From JADZFO01 sp964512635 (GTDB taxonomy: Bacteria > 4484-113 > JAFGCY01): a stretch of 64,000 nucleotides of DNA. Positions 8,066 through 16,032 of the stretch are shown piece after piece. The notes beneath the pieces were generated by a model. That model was given only the letters and a program-made list of their open reading frames with translations, did no database searches and had not been told where the DNA came from. Made by a program: the position numbers and the translations under genes. The stretch spans positions 124,001 to 188,000 of the forward strand of contig CAZEJB010000001.1 of assembly GCA_964512635.1 (NCBI GenBank), written 5' to 3'. The first letter of the stretch is position 1. The number at the start of each line of letters is the position of its first letter.

Positions 8066-10072
8066 ATGGTTCGTAAGCTCGCAGCCCTCCTCCTGGTTGC
8101 CTTGGTGACAGGCAGCCTCTCTTGTGCTGGGCAGAGTCTGCGCAGCGGCACGACGCCCAGTGATGGGAAAGGCCCGGAGCAGCCGGGCCAGGTCGGTTTG
8201 CCTGCCCTTGCCAGCCTGCGTGGTGGTAGTGACGTCATAAAGGGTGATGTCTTCGCCCCGGTGCTCAGTCACGGTTCCTTTAACTCGCAGCTCGGGCTGG
8301 TCCTCGATCCCAGCGTTCTCCGTGAAGACGGAGACGGCCCCAAAACTGCCTTTGCAATCTATCAGTTACCGATTGATTCGCAGACGGTGGCCGTAACGGT
8401 GCGCATGAGCTCGGACTACAAGGTGCCTAATTATGTGGCCCTCGGCGACCAGCAGAACGAGCGCTGGGATCTGAGCATGGGCAAGTACTACGGCACCTTT
8501 ACCATTCTGCTCGACACACTGCCGGGTGGCCGCCAGCGCTGGCTGAACAGCGACAGCCTGCTGACCATCGGCCTCGTCATGCATGGGACCAGCGGCCGCA
8601 ATACCATCAGCTCGCTTGAGATGATCAAGACCGCTGACGTTACCAATCTCGCGGCCACAGTGGATCGCTACGACGGCATCAAGCTGAGCTGGACCCTGCC
8701 GGAAGAACTGGATGCCATCCGGATTGACCGGCGCCTGAAAGATTCAGGCGATGACTGGCAGCTGATGACTCCGGATTCGCTCGATTATCTGACGACATCT
8801 TATCTGGATCCTACGGCTTCCCCGCCGCTGCCCTATGAGTATCGGGTGAGCACAGGTTTGCAGGTGACAACAGCGACCGGCCAGGTTGCCTGCTGGAGCC
8901 CCGGCGTAGTGGTCGAGGGTGTCCGCAGCGGTATCGTGGTGGATGGCGGGCTGAGCAAGCCGACCAGCTATGTTCCAGCCAACCTCTACAAGTACATGAG
9001 CTTCTTTTATCAATCGGAAGATCAGCCCAGCGAAGTCAAGGCGATCAAGTCTGAGAGCTACCCGCCGGCCAACGGCTGGTCCCTGCTGAACAGCGATGCC
9101 GGCATGGGAACTTCGCAGATTTCCGGTCTTGAAGGCCTGGACCTGCCCTTCAATCTGCACCAGAACGAACTGGTTAATGCGCCCTTTACAACCCTGGGCT
9201 TCTCACGCAGCGACGGAACCTACATGCAGCTGGTGACCGCGACCCAGAGCGGATTGATCAGCTTCGACGAACCATTTAAGGTACTGCCCAGCGGCAGCCA
9301 CTTCTTTGGCTTCGTCGAGCTGCCCCGCAGCCTTGGCGCGATCTACTGGAATGAAGGTACCCAGCAGCTTGAAATGCTGCAGAGCTGGGATGAAGTTGGC
9401 ACCGACTGGCGTCAGGACAATGAAATGCCCAGCGGCTGGCATGTGCTGGACCCCCGCAAGCCGGATGGCCCGATCTATATGGAATCCAAGTTTGCCGAGC
9501 CCCATGTGTGTTACCGCGATGCGGCAACGGGAAACCTGGTGGTCAAGGTCCTGAGCGGCAGCTGGGTTGATGAGGCCCCGGCAGGGATTACCGGTTTCCG
9601 GCCGGAGATCCGCCAGGTGATGAGCGAGAACCTGCTGCCCGGCAAGTCACTGTTCTGGATTCCCGACGACCGGACAACCGTTGACCTGTTGATCCAGGGC
9701 TTCCCGGGTGAGTGGATGCCTGAGACGCATCAGCGTCTGAACGCCGCCGCCGCCGGTGAAGCCGGTGAAGTGACCGAGTTTGACGTCCGCACGGGCGGCA
9801 CGCCTTCCTGGGACAACTACCTCGTCTTCATCCAGGGCGGACATGCTTATCTGCTGCACAGCGGTGCCAGCAACCTGGCAGCCTGGAGCTCGCCGATCCT
9901 GATCGACGGCACCGGCACCTGCAGCAATATCAAGCTGCTGGTAGTCGGCTCCGCTGACGACTTCAGCTATAAGCTCTTCGCCACCTACCTGCTGGAGGAT
10001 GGACAGGGCCACAGCCAGATCTGCTTCCGTGATATGGGTGTGCTGAAGCAGGAGTCCATTCCGAACAAGTAG
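8066..10072 (+). CDS. Large secreted or lipid-anchored protein with an Fn3-like domain, unknown function
   Basis: 668 residues. The ATG at 8066 follows GGGGGAG and begins a signal peptide ending VTGSLSCAGQ, a possible but non-canonical lipobox. Residues about 175-260 resemble a fibronectin type III domain (LAATVDRYDGIKLSWTLP followed by YEYRV). The rest is beta-rich, Trp- and Gly-rich and without recognised motifs; it could be a surface or beta-propeller-like protein. The frame is open for 89 codons upstream; an ATG at 7952 with a TATTAT four bases before it is an alternative start, but it would put 38 residues before the signal peptide. A strong terminator follows the gene. Confidence 0.8.
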   Translation: MVRKLAALLLVALVTGSLSCAGQSLRSGTTPSDGKGPEQPGQVGLPALASLRGGSDVIKGDVFAPVLSHGSFNSQLGLVLDPSVLREDGDGPKTAFAIYQLPIDSQTVAVTVRMSSDYKVPNYVALGDQQNERWDLSMGKYYGTFTILLDTLPGGRQRWLNSDSLLTIGLVMHGTSGRNTISSLEMIKTADVTNLAATVDRYDGIKLSWTLPEELDAIRIDRRLKDSGDDWQLMTPDSLDYLTTSYLDPTASPPLPYEYRVSTGLQVTTATGQVACWSPGVVVEGVRSGIVVDGGLSKPTSYVPANLYKYMSFFYQSEDQPSEVKAIKSESYPPANGWSLLNSDAGMGTSQISGLEGLDLPFNLHQNELVNAPFTTLGFSRSDGTYMQLVTATQSGLISFDEPFKVLPSGSHFFGFVELPRSLGAIYWNEGTQQLEMLQSWDEVGTDWRQDNEMPSGWHVLDPRKPDGPIYMESKFAEPHVCYRDAATGNLVVKVLSGSWVDEAPAGITGFRPEIRQVMSENLLPGKSLFWIPDDRTTVDLLIQGFPGEWMPETHQRLNAAAAGEAGEVTEFDVRTGGTPSWDNYLVFIQGGHAYLLHSGASNLAAWSSPILIDGTGTCSNIKLLVVGSADDFSYKLFATYLLEDGQGHSQICFRDMGVLKQESIPNK

Positions 10073-10098
10073 TTCTGACCGCGCAACATTGCTTAAGA

Positions 10099-10131
10099 AA
10101 AAGCGGGCTGCCTGGCAGCCCGCTTTTGTTT
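10099..10131 (+). terminator. Rho-independent terminator
   Basis: Stem AGCGGGCTGC / GCAGCCCGCT (10102-10123) followed by TTTTGTTT, 30 bp after the stop of the secreted protein gene. Confidence 0.9.
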
Positions 10132-10202
10132 GCTTACAGCTTAGTTTGCTTGCACAAGACTATTGAGCGACACGAAAGACCAGCGTCATGGCGGTCTAGG
10201 AT

Positions 10203-11309
10203 CTAGACCCGCACCATGAATCGTTCGCCAGCCTTAAGGTCCAGGCAGAAGGCCGCAAGCAGTACGGCGATGTTGTCCAGATCCCGCAGATTGACCATCT
10301 CCGAGGGGCTGTGCATGTAGCGCTGCGGCAGACTGACAACACCAGTGGGGATGCCTGCCCGGGTAATGTAAATGTTGTCGCCGTCTGTTCCCGTATAGCG
10401 CGGTGCGGCTTCGTGCTGCAGATCGATCCGCCGGCGCCGGGCAGTACGCTCCAGCCGACTGATCACTTCGGGGTGGTTGGCGCTGCCGTGGCCCACCACG
10501 GGTCCGCGCCCGAGCCGCACATCGCCAAATTTCTTCTTTTCAGTTGCCGGGTGATCCACGCTCTGGGTCACATCGACGGCAATTGCCACATCCGGGTTGA
10601 TGCGGAAAGCCCCCATCTGGGCGCCATAACCGCCTATCTCTTCCTGCACCGAGGCCATGGCCACGATCTTCGCCGCCAGCGGCGCGCCGCCATCCCGGGC
10701 TTCCCGTGCGCGGCGCAGCCCTTCGGCCGCACTCCAGATACCGATCTTGTTATCAAGGCCGCGGCCGCAGGCGATATCGCCGCGCAGCTCGCGATAGCCA
10801 TAGTCCATGGAAATCGCATCGCCAACCCGCACATACTGTTCGCATTCCTTGCGGCTGCGGGCACCGATATCGACATACACGTTTTCGCCGAAGCGATAGA
10901 CCTTCAGCTCAGTGTCGCCCTGCTCGGCCCGCTGCATGTGCGGAGGCAAAGCGCCAACCAGCCCGGCCACGGGACCGCCCTTCGCTGCGGGCCCGCTGCC
11001 GTGGACCTTGACCCGCATCGAGGTGACCACCTTGGGGTCATAGCCGCCGAGCGCCTTGACCCAGATAAATCCCTCGTCGTCGATAAAGGTCACCATCAGG
11101 CCGATCTCGTCAGCATGCCCCGTCAGCATCACGCAGGGATCACCCTTGGGGTTCAGCACGGCAAAACCATTGCCATAGGAGTCCGTAAAGGTCTCGTCGG
11201 CAAAGGGCTTAACGTAGGCCAGCCAGCGCTTGACCACCGGGGCTTCGAAACCTGTCGGGCCAGGGGTTGCCACCAGTTCGCGCAGGAACTGCAGGGGGCT
11301 CTTTTCCAT
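10203..11309 (-). CDS. M42-family metalloaminopeptidase (glutamyl aminopeptidase/endoglucanase M type)
   Basis: 368 residues of the M42 dizinc/dicobalt peptidase fold, which forms tetrahedral dodecamers that trim peptides in the cytosol. Metal and catalytic residues are recognisable: His in GHADEIG, the bridging Asp in GRGLDNKIG, the general-base Glu pair in SVQEEIGG, Asp in AVDVTQ and His in RYMHSPSE. The PDZ-like insertion typical of M42 lies at about residues 85-180. It is cytoplasmic, as there is no signal peptide. The ATG has a TACAAT hexamer six bases upstream and no Shine-Dalgarno. Confidence 0.93.
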   Translation of the reverse strand: MEKSPLQFLRELVATPGPTGFEAPVVKRWLAYVKPFADETFTDSYGNGFAVLNPKGDPCVMLTGHADEIGLMVTFIDDEGFIWVKALGGYDPKVVTSMRVKVHGSGPAAKGGPVAGLVGALPPHMQRAEQGDTELKVYRFGENVYVDIGARSRKECEQYVRVGDAISMDYGYRELRGDIACGRGLDNKIGIWSAAEGLRRAREARDGGAPLAAKIVAMASVQEEIGGYGAQMGAFRINPDVAIAVDVTQSVDHPATEKKKFGDVRLGRGPVVGHGSANHPEVISRLERTARRRRIDLQHEAAPRYTGTDGDNIYITRAGIPTGVVSLPQRYMHSPSEMVNLRDLDNIAVLLAAFCLDLKAGERFMVRV

Positions 11310-11315
11310 CGGGGA

Positions 11316-11321
11316 ATTGTA
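11316..11321 (-). promoter_or_regulatory. Candidate -10 box of the M42 peptidase gene (leaderless)
   Basis: TACAAT on the minus strand, six bases before the ATG at 11309. Confidence 0.55.
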
Positions 11322-11442
11322 GAGGATGCTCCGCCGTGACAGATTTTCAACTGCCGCGCTCGGGGCTGAAAGAAGCGGCGGCTCCCGGCGGTATCATTCT
11401 CTGCCCGCCGCGGGCCTTGTGCGCGGCATTCCGAGGTGCACT

Positions 11443-12354
11443 ATGAGCGAGGCAAGCGTAAACGGCGCCGGGCCGATCTCCGGCTCTTTCGCGGTCAAGG
11501 TCGGGCTGGCCGAGATGCTGCGTAACGGCGTCATCATGGACGTGACCAACCCGCAGCAGGCGGTGATCGCGGAACAGGCCGGGGCGGTGGCGGTAATGGC
11601 GCTGGAGCGCGTGCCTTCTGACATCCGGGCTCAGGGCGGCATCGCCCGTATGAGCGATCCGAAGATGATCAAGGAAATTATGGAGGCCGTCTCGATCCCG
11701 GTGATGGCCAAGTGCCGCATCGGTCATTTTGTGGAGGCCCAGATCCTTGAGGCGCTCGGCGTCGACTTCATCGACGAGAGCGAAGTGCTGACGCCGGCTG
11801 ACGAGATCAACCACGTCTGGAAGCATGACTTCAAGGCACCCTTCGTCTGCGGCTGCCGCGACCTGGGTGAGGCCCTGCGCCGCGTCGGCGAGGGCGCGGC
11901 CATGCTGCGTACCAAGGGCGAGGCCGGCAGCGGAAACATCGTCGAGGCGGTGCGCCATATGCGCACGGTGCAGAACGGCATCAAGCGCCTGACCACCCTG
12001 GCCCAGGAAGAGCTGATGCGCGAGGCCAAGGAGCTTGGCGCCCCCTTTGAGCTGGTGCTTTGGGTTGCCGAGCACGGCAAACTGCCAGTGCCGAACTTCG
12101 CCGCCGGCGGCGTCGCGACCCCGGCCGATGCAGCGCTGATGATGCAGCTTGGCGCAGAAACGGTCTTCGTCGGCAGCGGCATTTTCAAGAGCGAAGACCC
12201 TGCCCCGCGGGCCAAGGCCGTTGTGCAGGCCGTGCTGAACTTCAAGGACCCCAAGGCCCTGGCCGACATTTCCGCCGGCCTCGGCGAGCCGATGCGCGGT
12301 ATTGACGTGGCCAGCATGAAGGCCGAAGAGCGGATGGCGGCGCGGGGCTGGTAG
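11443..12354 (+). CDS. pdxS: Pyridoxal 5'-phosphate synthase, PdxS subunit
   Basis: Synthase subunit of the DXP-independent vitamin B6 pathway; makes PLP from ribose 5-phosphate, glyceraldehyde 3-phosphate and ammonia supplied by the PdxT glutaminase. The 303 residues match the family closely: GVIMDVTNPQQAVIAEQAGA at the N-terminus, the Schiff-base lysines in MAKCRIGHF and MLRTKGEAGSG, and NFAAGGVATPADAALMM. The ATG at 11443 is preceded by GAGGTG and gives the usual length; the open frame upstream is not needed. A TATCAT hexamer at 11392-11397 may be its -10 box. No pdxT partner is in the window, so it must lie elsewhere. Confidence 0.96.
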   Translation: MSEASVNGAGPISGSFAVKVGLAEMLRNGVIMDVTNPQQAVIAEQAGAVAVMALERVPSDIRAQGGIARMSDPKMIKEIMEAVSIPVMAKCRIGHFVEAQILEALGVDFIDESEVLTPADEINHVWKHDFKAPFVCGCRDLGEALRRVGEGAAMLRTKGEAGSGNIVEAVRHMRTVQNGIKRLTTLAQEELMREAKELGAPFELVLWVAEHGKLPVPNFAAGGVATPADAALMMQLGAETVFVGSGIFKSEDPAPRAKAVVQAVLNFKDPKALADISAGLGEPMRGIDVASMKAEERMAARGW

Positions 12355-12355
12355 C

Positions 12356-12892
12356 CTAGCGCAGCCGGTGGCGGAAGACCATCATGTCCAGCAGCGCCAG
12401 CATGGCCTCATAGCCCTTGTTCAGGTGGTCGTCTCCGCTGCGGGCCTCGGCCTGGGAGAAGTTCTGGCAGGTCAGTACGCCAAAGCTGACCGGCAACGGC
12501 AGCTCAATGCTCAAGCGTGTCACACCACCCGCAATCGCGTGCACCAGCACGTCATAGTGGTCGGTTTCGCCCTTGATCACACATCCGAGGGCGACGATTC
12601 CGTTATAGCGCGGAGCTCGACTTTCGGCGATTTCCTGGTCGCCCAGCTCGGCCACGCGTGCCACCGCCTGTGGTAGTTCAAATGACCCCGGTACCCAGTA
12701 GACATCCGCCGCGTCCGCGTTCAGCTCGAAGCGCTCCAGGCAGCGCTGGGCACCCGCAAGCAGGCCGCGCATAATCTCCGGGTACCAGCTGGAAGCAACA
12801 ACGGCAATGCGGTCGCCGGCCAGCGGCCCGCCGGGCTGCAGCTCAGGATGGGGTTCGCGGGAATCGCGCGCTTCTTTGTTGTCCTTCGACAC
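12356..12892 (-). CDS. ribH: 6,7-dimethyl-8-ribityllumazine synthase
   Basis: Penultimate enzyme of riboflavin synthesis, condensing 5-amino-6-ribitylaminouracil with 3,4-dihydroxy-2-butanone 4-phosphate. Family motifs include SSWYPEI, VPGSFELPQA, the phosphate-binding and catalytic GCVIKGETDHYD and FGVLTCQN, and a C-terminal NKGYEAM. I chose the GTG at 12892 (178 residues) because a TAGCAT hexamer ends seven bases before it; an ATG at 12937 would add 15 residues but overlaps the divergent HAD gene. The stop lies one base from the pdxS stop (convergent). No other rib gene is adjacent and no FMN riboswitch is visible. Confidence 0.93.
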   Translation of the reverse strand: MSKDNKEARDSREPHPELQPGGPLAGDRIAVVASSWYPEIMRGLLAGAQRCLERFELNADAADVYWVPGSFELPQAVARVAELGDQEIAESRAPRYNGIVALGCVIKGETDHYDVLVHAIAGGVTRLSIELPLPVSFGVLTCQNFSQAEARSGDDHLNKGYEAMLALLDMMVFRHRLR

Positions 12893-12904
12893 GGCGGCTA
12901 TGCT
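12876..12904 (+). promoter_or_regulatory. Promoter of the HAD phosphatase gene, overlapping the ribH promoter
   Basis: TTGTTG (12876-12881), 17-base spacer, TATGCT (12899-12904). On the opposite strand TAGCAT at 12900-12905 sits seven bases before the ribH GTG, so the two -10 boxes are almost superimposed. Confidence 0.45.
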
Positions 12905-13619
12905 ACCATGCCGGGCCTTGGACCAGACAGTCAACACTCAGCTGCGGGAACGTCTCTGGAACGCCCCGCTGATCGCCTTCGACAACGATGGCACGCTTTA
13001 CCCGGCGGGCCTCGATGTTGCGCGCTCGGTAATTGAGGCGCATCACGACTACGTCCGCCAGCACGGTCTGGACATCCCAACCCCCGACATTTCAATCATT
13101 CACGCCCACATGGGGGCAGAGCCGATTGACTTCTACGGCAGCATGCTGCCGGGCCAGCCAGAGGAAGTGCGGCTGGATTTCGAGCGCTTCTGCCTGGAGT
13201 ATGAACGGATCGCGGTGGCCAGGATGCCGCACCTTTACGAGCACGCGGAAGATATGCTCGCCGCGCTGCACAGCGCCGGGCGCATTATCGTACTGATCAG
13301 TAACGGCACGCCGACCTATGTCGACGCCGTCTGGGAGCACGCGCGCTACGAACGCTGGATGGCCGGGAAGTACCCCTATGGCCCGCCGGAGTACGACTCA
13401 AAGGGCGCGCGCCTGCTGCGTGCGGCCCAGCAGTTCGGCATCGACCCGGCCAGCGCGGTGATGGTCGGCGACCGCGCCAGCGACCGCGACGCCGCCCGCC
13501 TGAGCGGCAGCGCCTTCATCGGCTGCGCCTATGGCTATGGCGAGCCGCACGAGATTGATGGGGCAGACGCAGTGGCGCATGATGTATACGAGCTGGCCCA
13601 TTTGCTCATCAGAAGCTAG
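12900..13619 (+). CDS. HAD-superfamily hydrolase (phosphoglycolate phosphatase-like)
   Basis: 239 residues with all four HAD motifs: nucleophile DNDGTLYP (usual DxDGTL), motif II Ser/Thr in LISNGTP, a Lys in DSKGARLL and the acidic motif MVGDRASDRDAAR. A C1-type helical cap lies between motifs I and II. Such enzymes dephosphorylate small metabolites; the substrate is not predictable. The start is uncertain: the ATG at 12900 overlaps a candidate -10 box, so a TTG at 12918 may be the true start, removing six residues. It is divergent from ribH. Confidence 0.88.
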   Translation: MLPCRALDQTVNTQLRERLWNAPLIAFDNDGTLYPAGLDVARSVIEAHHDYVRQHGLDIPTPDISIIHAHMGAEPIDFYGSMLPGQPEEVRLDFERFCLEYERIAVARMPHLYEHAEDMLAALHSAGRIIVLISNGTPTYVDAVWEHARYERWMAGKYPYGPPEYDSKGARLLRAAQQFGIDPASAVMVGDRASDRDAARLSGSAFIGCAYGYGEPHEIDGADAVAHDVYELAHLLIRS

Positions 13620-13628
13620 CGCCCGCGA

Positions 13629-13634
13629 TATGAT
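13629..13634 (+). promoter_or_regulatory. Candidate -10 box (leaderless) of the exported-protein gene at 13641
   Basis: TATGAT, six bases before GTG at 13641. Confidence 0.55.
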
Positions 13635-13640
13635 TGCCGC

Positions 13641-14249
13641 GTGAAGCACAAGTACCTGCGCGGCCTCCTGATCACCTGCACCCTGCTGCTGGCGCTGCCG
13701 GCCCTGGCTGCCACCACCAAGCCGACACGAATCGTCAACGACAAGTATCACTTCGCCTTCACGGTTGAGGCCAACAGCGAGATCAGCTATCAGGAAGGCG
13801 GCGTCGGCCTGTCGGCGCGGCATGTACCGGAAGGAGCCGCCGAGACCGACCCGGCAGACTACGGACTGCTGGTCTATGGCAGCCCGCGGATGCGCCTGAC
13901 ACCGGCCGAGGCCGAGGCCGCCGGCTTCAAGCGCGAGGAAACGCACCTGGTGCCGGCCGACATCCCGGGACAGGCACGGCTCGATGAGATCTTCGAGGCC
14001 AGCATGGGCCAGAAGCAGCACAAGCCGGTAGGCAAAGCTTCGGTGAAGCTGGGAGATACCCGCAAGACCCTGAACGTACCCTACTACAAATGGAGCCAGA
14101 AGGTCGGCTCGCAGACCGCCTATGCGCTGATGTACCTGGTGCTGCACAAGGATGGCTTTATCTATGTGCAGGCCGAAAGCAGGCAGCCCTTCAGCAGCGC
14201 CCAGGAGAAGTGGTTCACTACGCGCCTTGAGCTCACTGATATCAAGTAG
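13641..14249 (+). CDS. Exported protein of unknown function
   Basis: 202 residues starting with GTG. A Sec signal peptide (about residues 1-23, hydrophobic core LLITCTLLLALPALA, cleavage after ALAA) is followed by a small alpha/beta domain beginning RIVNDKYHFAFTV. No catalytic motif recognised. The YHFAF and FIYVQA segments resemble short secreted proteins that assess or bind components in the periplasm, but this is only a guess. It converges on the next gene with adjacent stops. Confidence 0.75.
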   Translation: MKHKYLRGLLITCTLLLALPALAATTKPTRIVNDKYHFAFTVEANSEISYQEGGVGLSARHVPEGAAETDPADYGLLVYGSPRMRLTPAEAEAAGFKREETHLVPADIPGQARLDEIFEASMGQKQHKPVGKASVKLGDTRKTLNVPYYKWSQKVGSQTAYALMYLVLHKDGFIYVQAESRQPFSSAQEKWFTTRLELTDIK

Positions 14250-15116
14250 CTAGTAGCGCACGGCCCACTGCCGCAGCTCAAAACTCGAGCCCCGCAGGCC
14301 GAGCTTGACCAGCCAGTCCTGGCGGCCGTCGTTGTAAAAGGCCAGCCCAAAGCGATTGAGATCCATGGCGATGCGACCCTGCAGCGGCGCCGGCGCATTG
14401 CAGACCTGGCCGATGGCCGCCACCAGCTCTTCCTCCGGCAGATGGAAGCTCCAGGGCTCGGCCAGGCCGCTGAGCATGTCGGTGTCGGATGTATCAGGGC
14501 TGACGAAGCTGGCGGTAAAAAGCTGGTACTCTCCGCTGCTGCGGGTGAATGGATACAGGTGGTAGGTATGCCGCAGCGCCCCGGTTATCACGTCGCGCTC
14601 AGCCTTACGCACGCAGCCACCGTCAAAACCGCTGTCACGTCCGCTGGGCTTGAGGGCCAGAACATAGTCGCCTGCCGGCAGCGGCAGAGTCAGCGGCGTT
14701 TGGCCATAGAGCTGTTCGGCGCGAAAGACCACATCCTCAACACTTGCCGGCTCGCCATCGTCGTTGAGCGCGCCGGGAATCTGGTCCTGGCGCACGAGAT
14801 AGACATTCAGGCCACTCGGCACAGAAATGATGGTGACGTTCCCGCTGTCGCAGAAAACCGTGCTGTTGCCCGCACCGGACCAGTCCTGGGACAGGCGCTG
14901 GAAAAGCTGCTGATCCAGCATTTCGGCGATCGCCTGCTGGGCCGCATCGAGCTCCTGCTCGGGCTGCGCCGCGCGGGGCAGACGGCTGGCGGCCGGCTCA
15001 TCCTGAGGGGCCGCGCTGGCTTCAGGCAGCGGCGCGAGAGCCAGGGCCAGGGCTGCAGGCAGCAGTCCCCGCAGCGCATTGCCCGCCCCCATCCACTTGT
15101 TCAGCACGCTTTGCAT
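14250..15116 (-). CDS. Exported protein with a PEGA-like beta domain
   Basis: 288 residues. A Sec signal peptide occupies about residues 1-36 (LLPAALALALAPLPEASAA). Residues about 95-160 show the PEGA-type pattern: ISVPSGLNVYL, then GQTPLTLPLPAGDYVLAL, a beta fold found in surface and S-layer-associated proteins. Two cysteines (FCDSG and GGCVRK) may pair. The ATG has GGAAGAA immediately upstream. Function unknown; a cell-surface or carbohydrate-contacting role is inferred. Confidence 0.75.
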   Translation of the reverse strand: MQSVLNKWMGAGNALRGLLPAALALALAPLPEASAAPQDEPAASRLPRAAQPEQELDAAQQAIAEMLDQQLFQRLSQDWSGAGNSTVFCDSGNVTIISVPSGLNVYLVRQDQIPGALNDDGEPASVEDVVFRAEQLYGQTPLTLPLPAGDYVLALKPSGRDSGFDGGCVRKAERDVITGALRHTYHLYPFTRSSGEYQLFTASFVSPDTSDTDMLSGLAEPWSFHLPEEELVAAIGQVCNAPAPLQGRIAMDLNRFGLAFYNDGRQDWLVKLGLRGSSFELRQWAVRY

Positions 15117-15187
15117 TTCTTCCAGTGACGCAGGTTCTGGCGCTGCTATTCAGCGCCGGCCAGCGCTTGGGTCGGCTGCCAGGAACA

Positions 15188-15874
15188 TCAGTCTACTGCG
15201 TCGATCGCCTGGCGATACTCGCGCGTCGCCTTCGCGATGCTGTCCGCGCTGGTCCCGGTGACGATCGCGCCGATCATCAGCCCGCCTGTTCCGGTGCGCT
15301 TGAGCCACTGGGCATCCGTCGGCGTGATCTTCTTCTGCGTCGGCACCAGCATCGGGCAGTCGATGTACTCCTGAAAGATCCGCAGGCGGCGGAAATCCTC
15401 CCAAGAGAAGGGCTGGCCATAGTCCTCAGGCTTCATGAAAGAGGCCTCGGCCATCCAGATGCGGTTGCCGTTGCCGCCGGGCGGCCAGTGGAAGTGCGTC
15501 TGGTAGAAGGGCGGCTCAACCAGGCCGTCAAACTCGTGCAGCGCCAGCGCGATCTTCAGCGGCAGGTCGATGAACCACAGCGGCATGTGGTGGGCATAGA
15601 TATCGACAAAGTCGAGGCCGGCGTGAGCCAGCTCGGTCAGCTCAGCCTGGCTCGGCACCTGCTCGACCCCCGCGCCGGGCATCAGGCCGACGGGGATATC
15701 CAGCGCATCAATGATGCTGCGCACCACCGGCGCTTCAGTGGCGTAGTCGCCGAAGACCGTGCCGCTGGCGCGGTGCTCGACGTTCATGTGAACCTTGACC
15801 GCATCCGCGCCGGCCTCGGCCGCCGCCTGGGCCATTTCGAGATCATTGCGCGGAAGTGAGACGACGAGAAGCAT
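15188..15874 (-). CDS. TIM-barrel protein of unknown specificity
   Basis: 228 residues, cytoplasmic, with the periodic beta-alpha pattern of a TIM barrel: strand 1 LLVVSLPRND, AGADAVKVHM after helix 1, IPVGLMPGAG, LDFVDIYAHHM and a C-terminal phosphate-gripper-like GTGGLMIGAIVTGTSA. These resemble small phosphate-binding barrels of the ThiE/NanE type, but no diagnostic active-site motif is seen, so I leave substrate open. The ATG has TAACAT six bases upstream and no Shine-Dalgarno. Confidence 0.75.
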   Translation of the reverse strand: MLLVVSLPRNDLEMAQAAAEAGADAVKVHMNVEHRASGTVFGDYATEAPVVRSIIDALDIPVGLMPGAGVEQVPSQAELTELAHAGLDFVDIYAHHMPLWFIDLPLKIALALHEFDGLVEPPFYQTHFHWPPGGNGNRIWMAEASFMKPEDYGQPFSWEDFRRLRIFQEYIDCPMLVPTQKKITPTDAQWLKRTGTGGLMIGAIVTGTSADSIAKATREYRQAIDAVD

Positions 15875-15880
15875 GCGGAG

Positions 15881-15886
15881 ATGTTA
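15881..15886 (-). promoter_or_regulatory. Candidate -10 box of the TIM-barrel gene (leaderless)
   Basis: TAACAT on the minus strand, six bases before the ATG at 15874. Confidence 0.5.
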
Positions 15887-15900
15887 GCGCGTGCTGCAGG

Positions 15901-15918
15901 GGCGGGTCTTGACCCGCC
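15901..15918. repeat. Perfect 8-bp-stem hairpin beside the palindromic element
   Basis: GGCGGGTC-TT-GACCCGCC. A related hairpin (GGCCGGG-CTTGA-CCCGGCC) lies at 52933-52951. Confidence 0.7.
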
Positions 15919-16032
15919 TGGAGCGCGGACTAAAGTCCGCGTCTTTGTAGTCCTCAGGCGCGGCTCCACCCTACGAAGACGGGCGCACATCCGTGCGCCC
16001 ATACGAGCATGCGGACTAAAGTCCGCGCTCCA
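15919..16032. repeat. Composite palindromic (REP/BIME-like) element overlapping the 3' end of pgi
   Basis: 114 bp bounded by TGGAGCGCGGAC and GTCCGCGCTCCA in inverted orientation. Each end carries GCGGACTAAAGTCCGC. Inside are a nested inverted pair (GTCTTTGTAG at 15941, CTACGAAGAC at 15971, one mismatch) and a hairpin GGGCGCAC-ATCC-GTGCGCCC at 15981-16000. The final LERGL codons and stop of pgi lie in the right end. The same terminal sequences bound the repeat inside gcdH. Confidence 0.8.

Noticed and set aside
12893..12937. FMN riboswitch or longer ribH start
   Set aside because: The short divergent gap has no room for the conserved FMN aptamer, and the longer frame overlaps the HAD gene.
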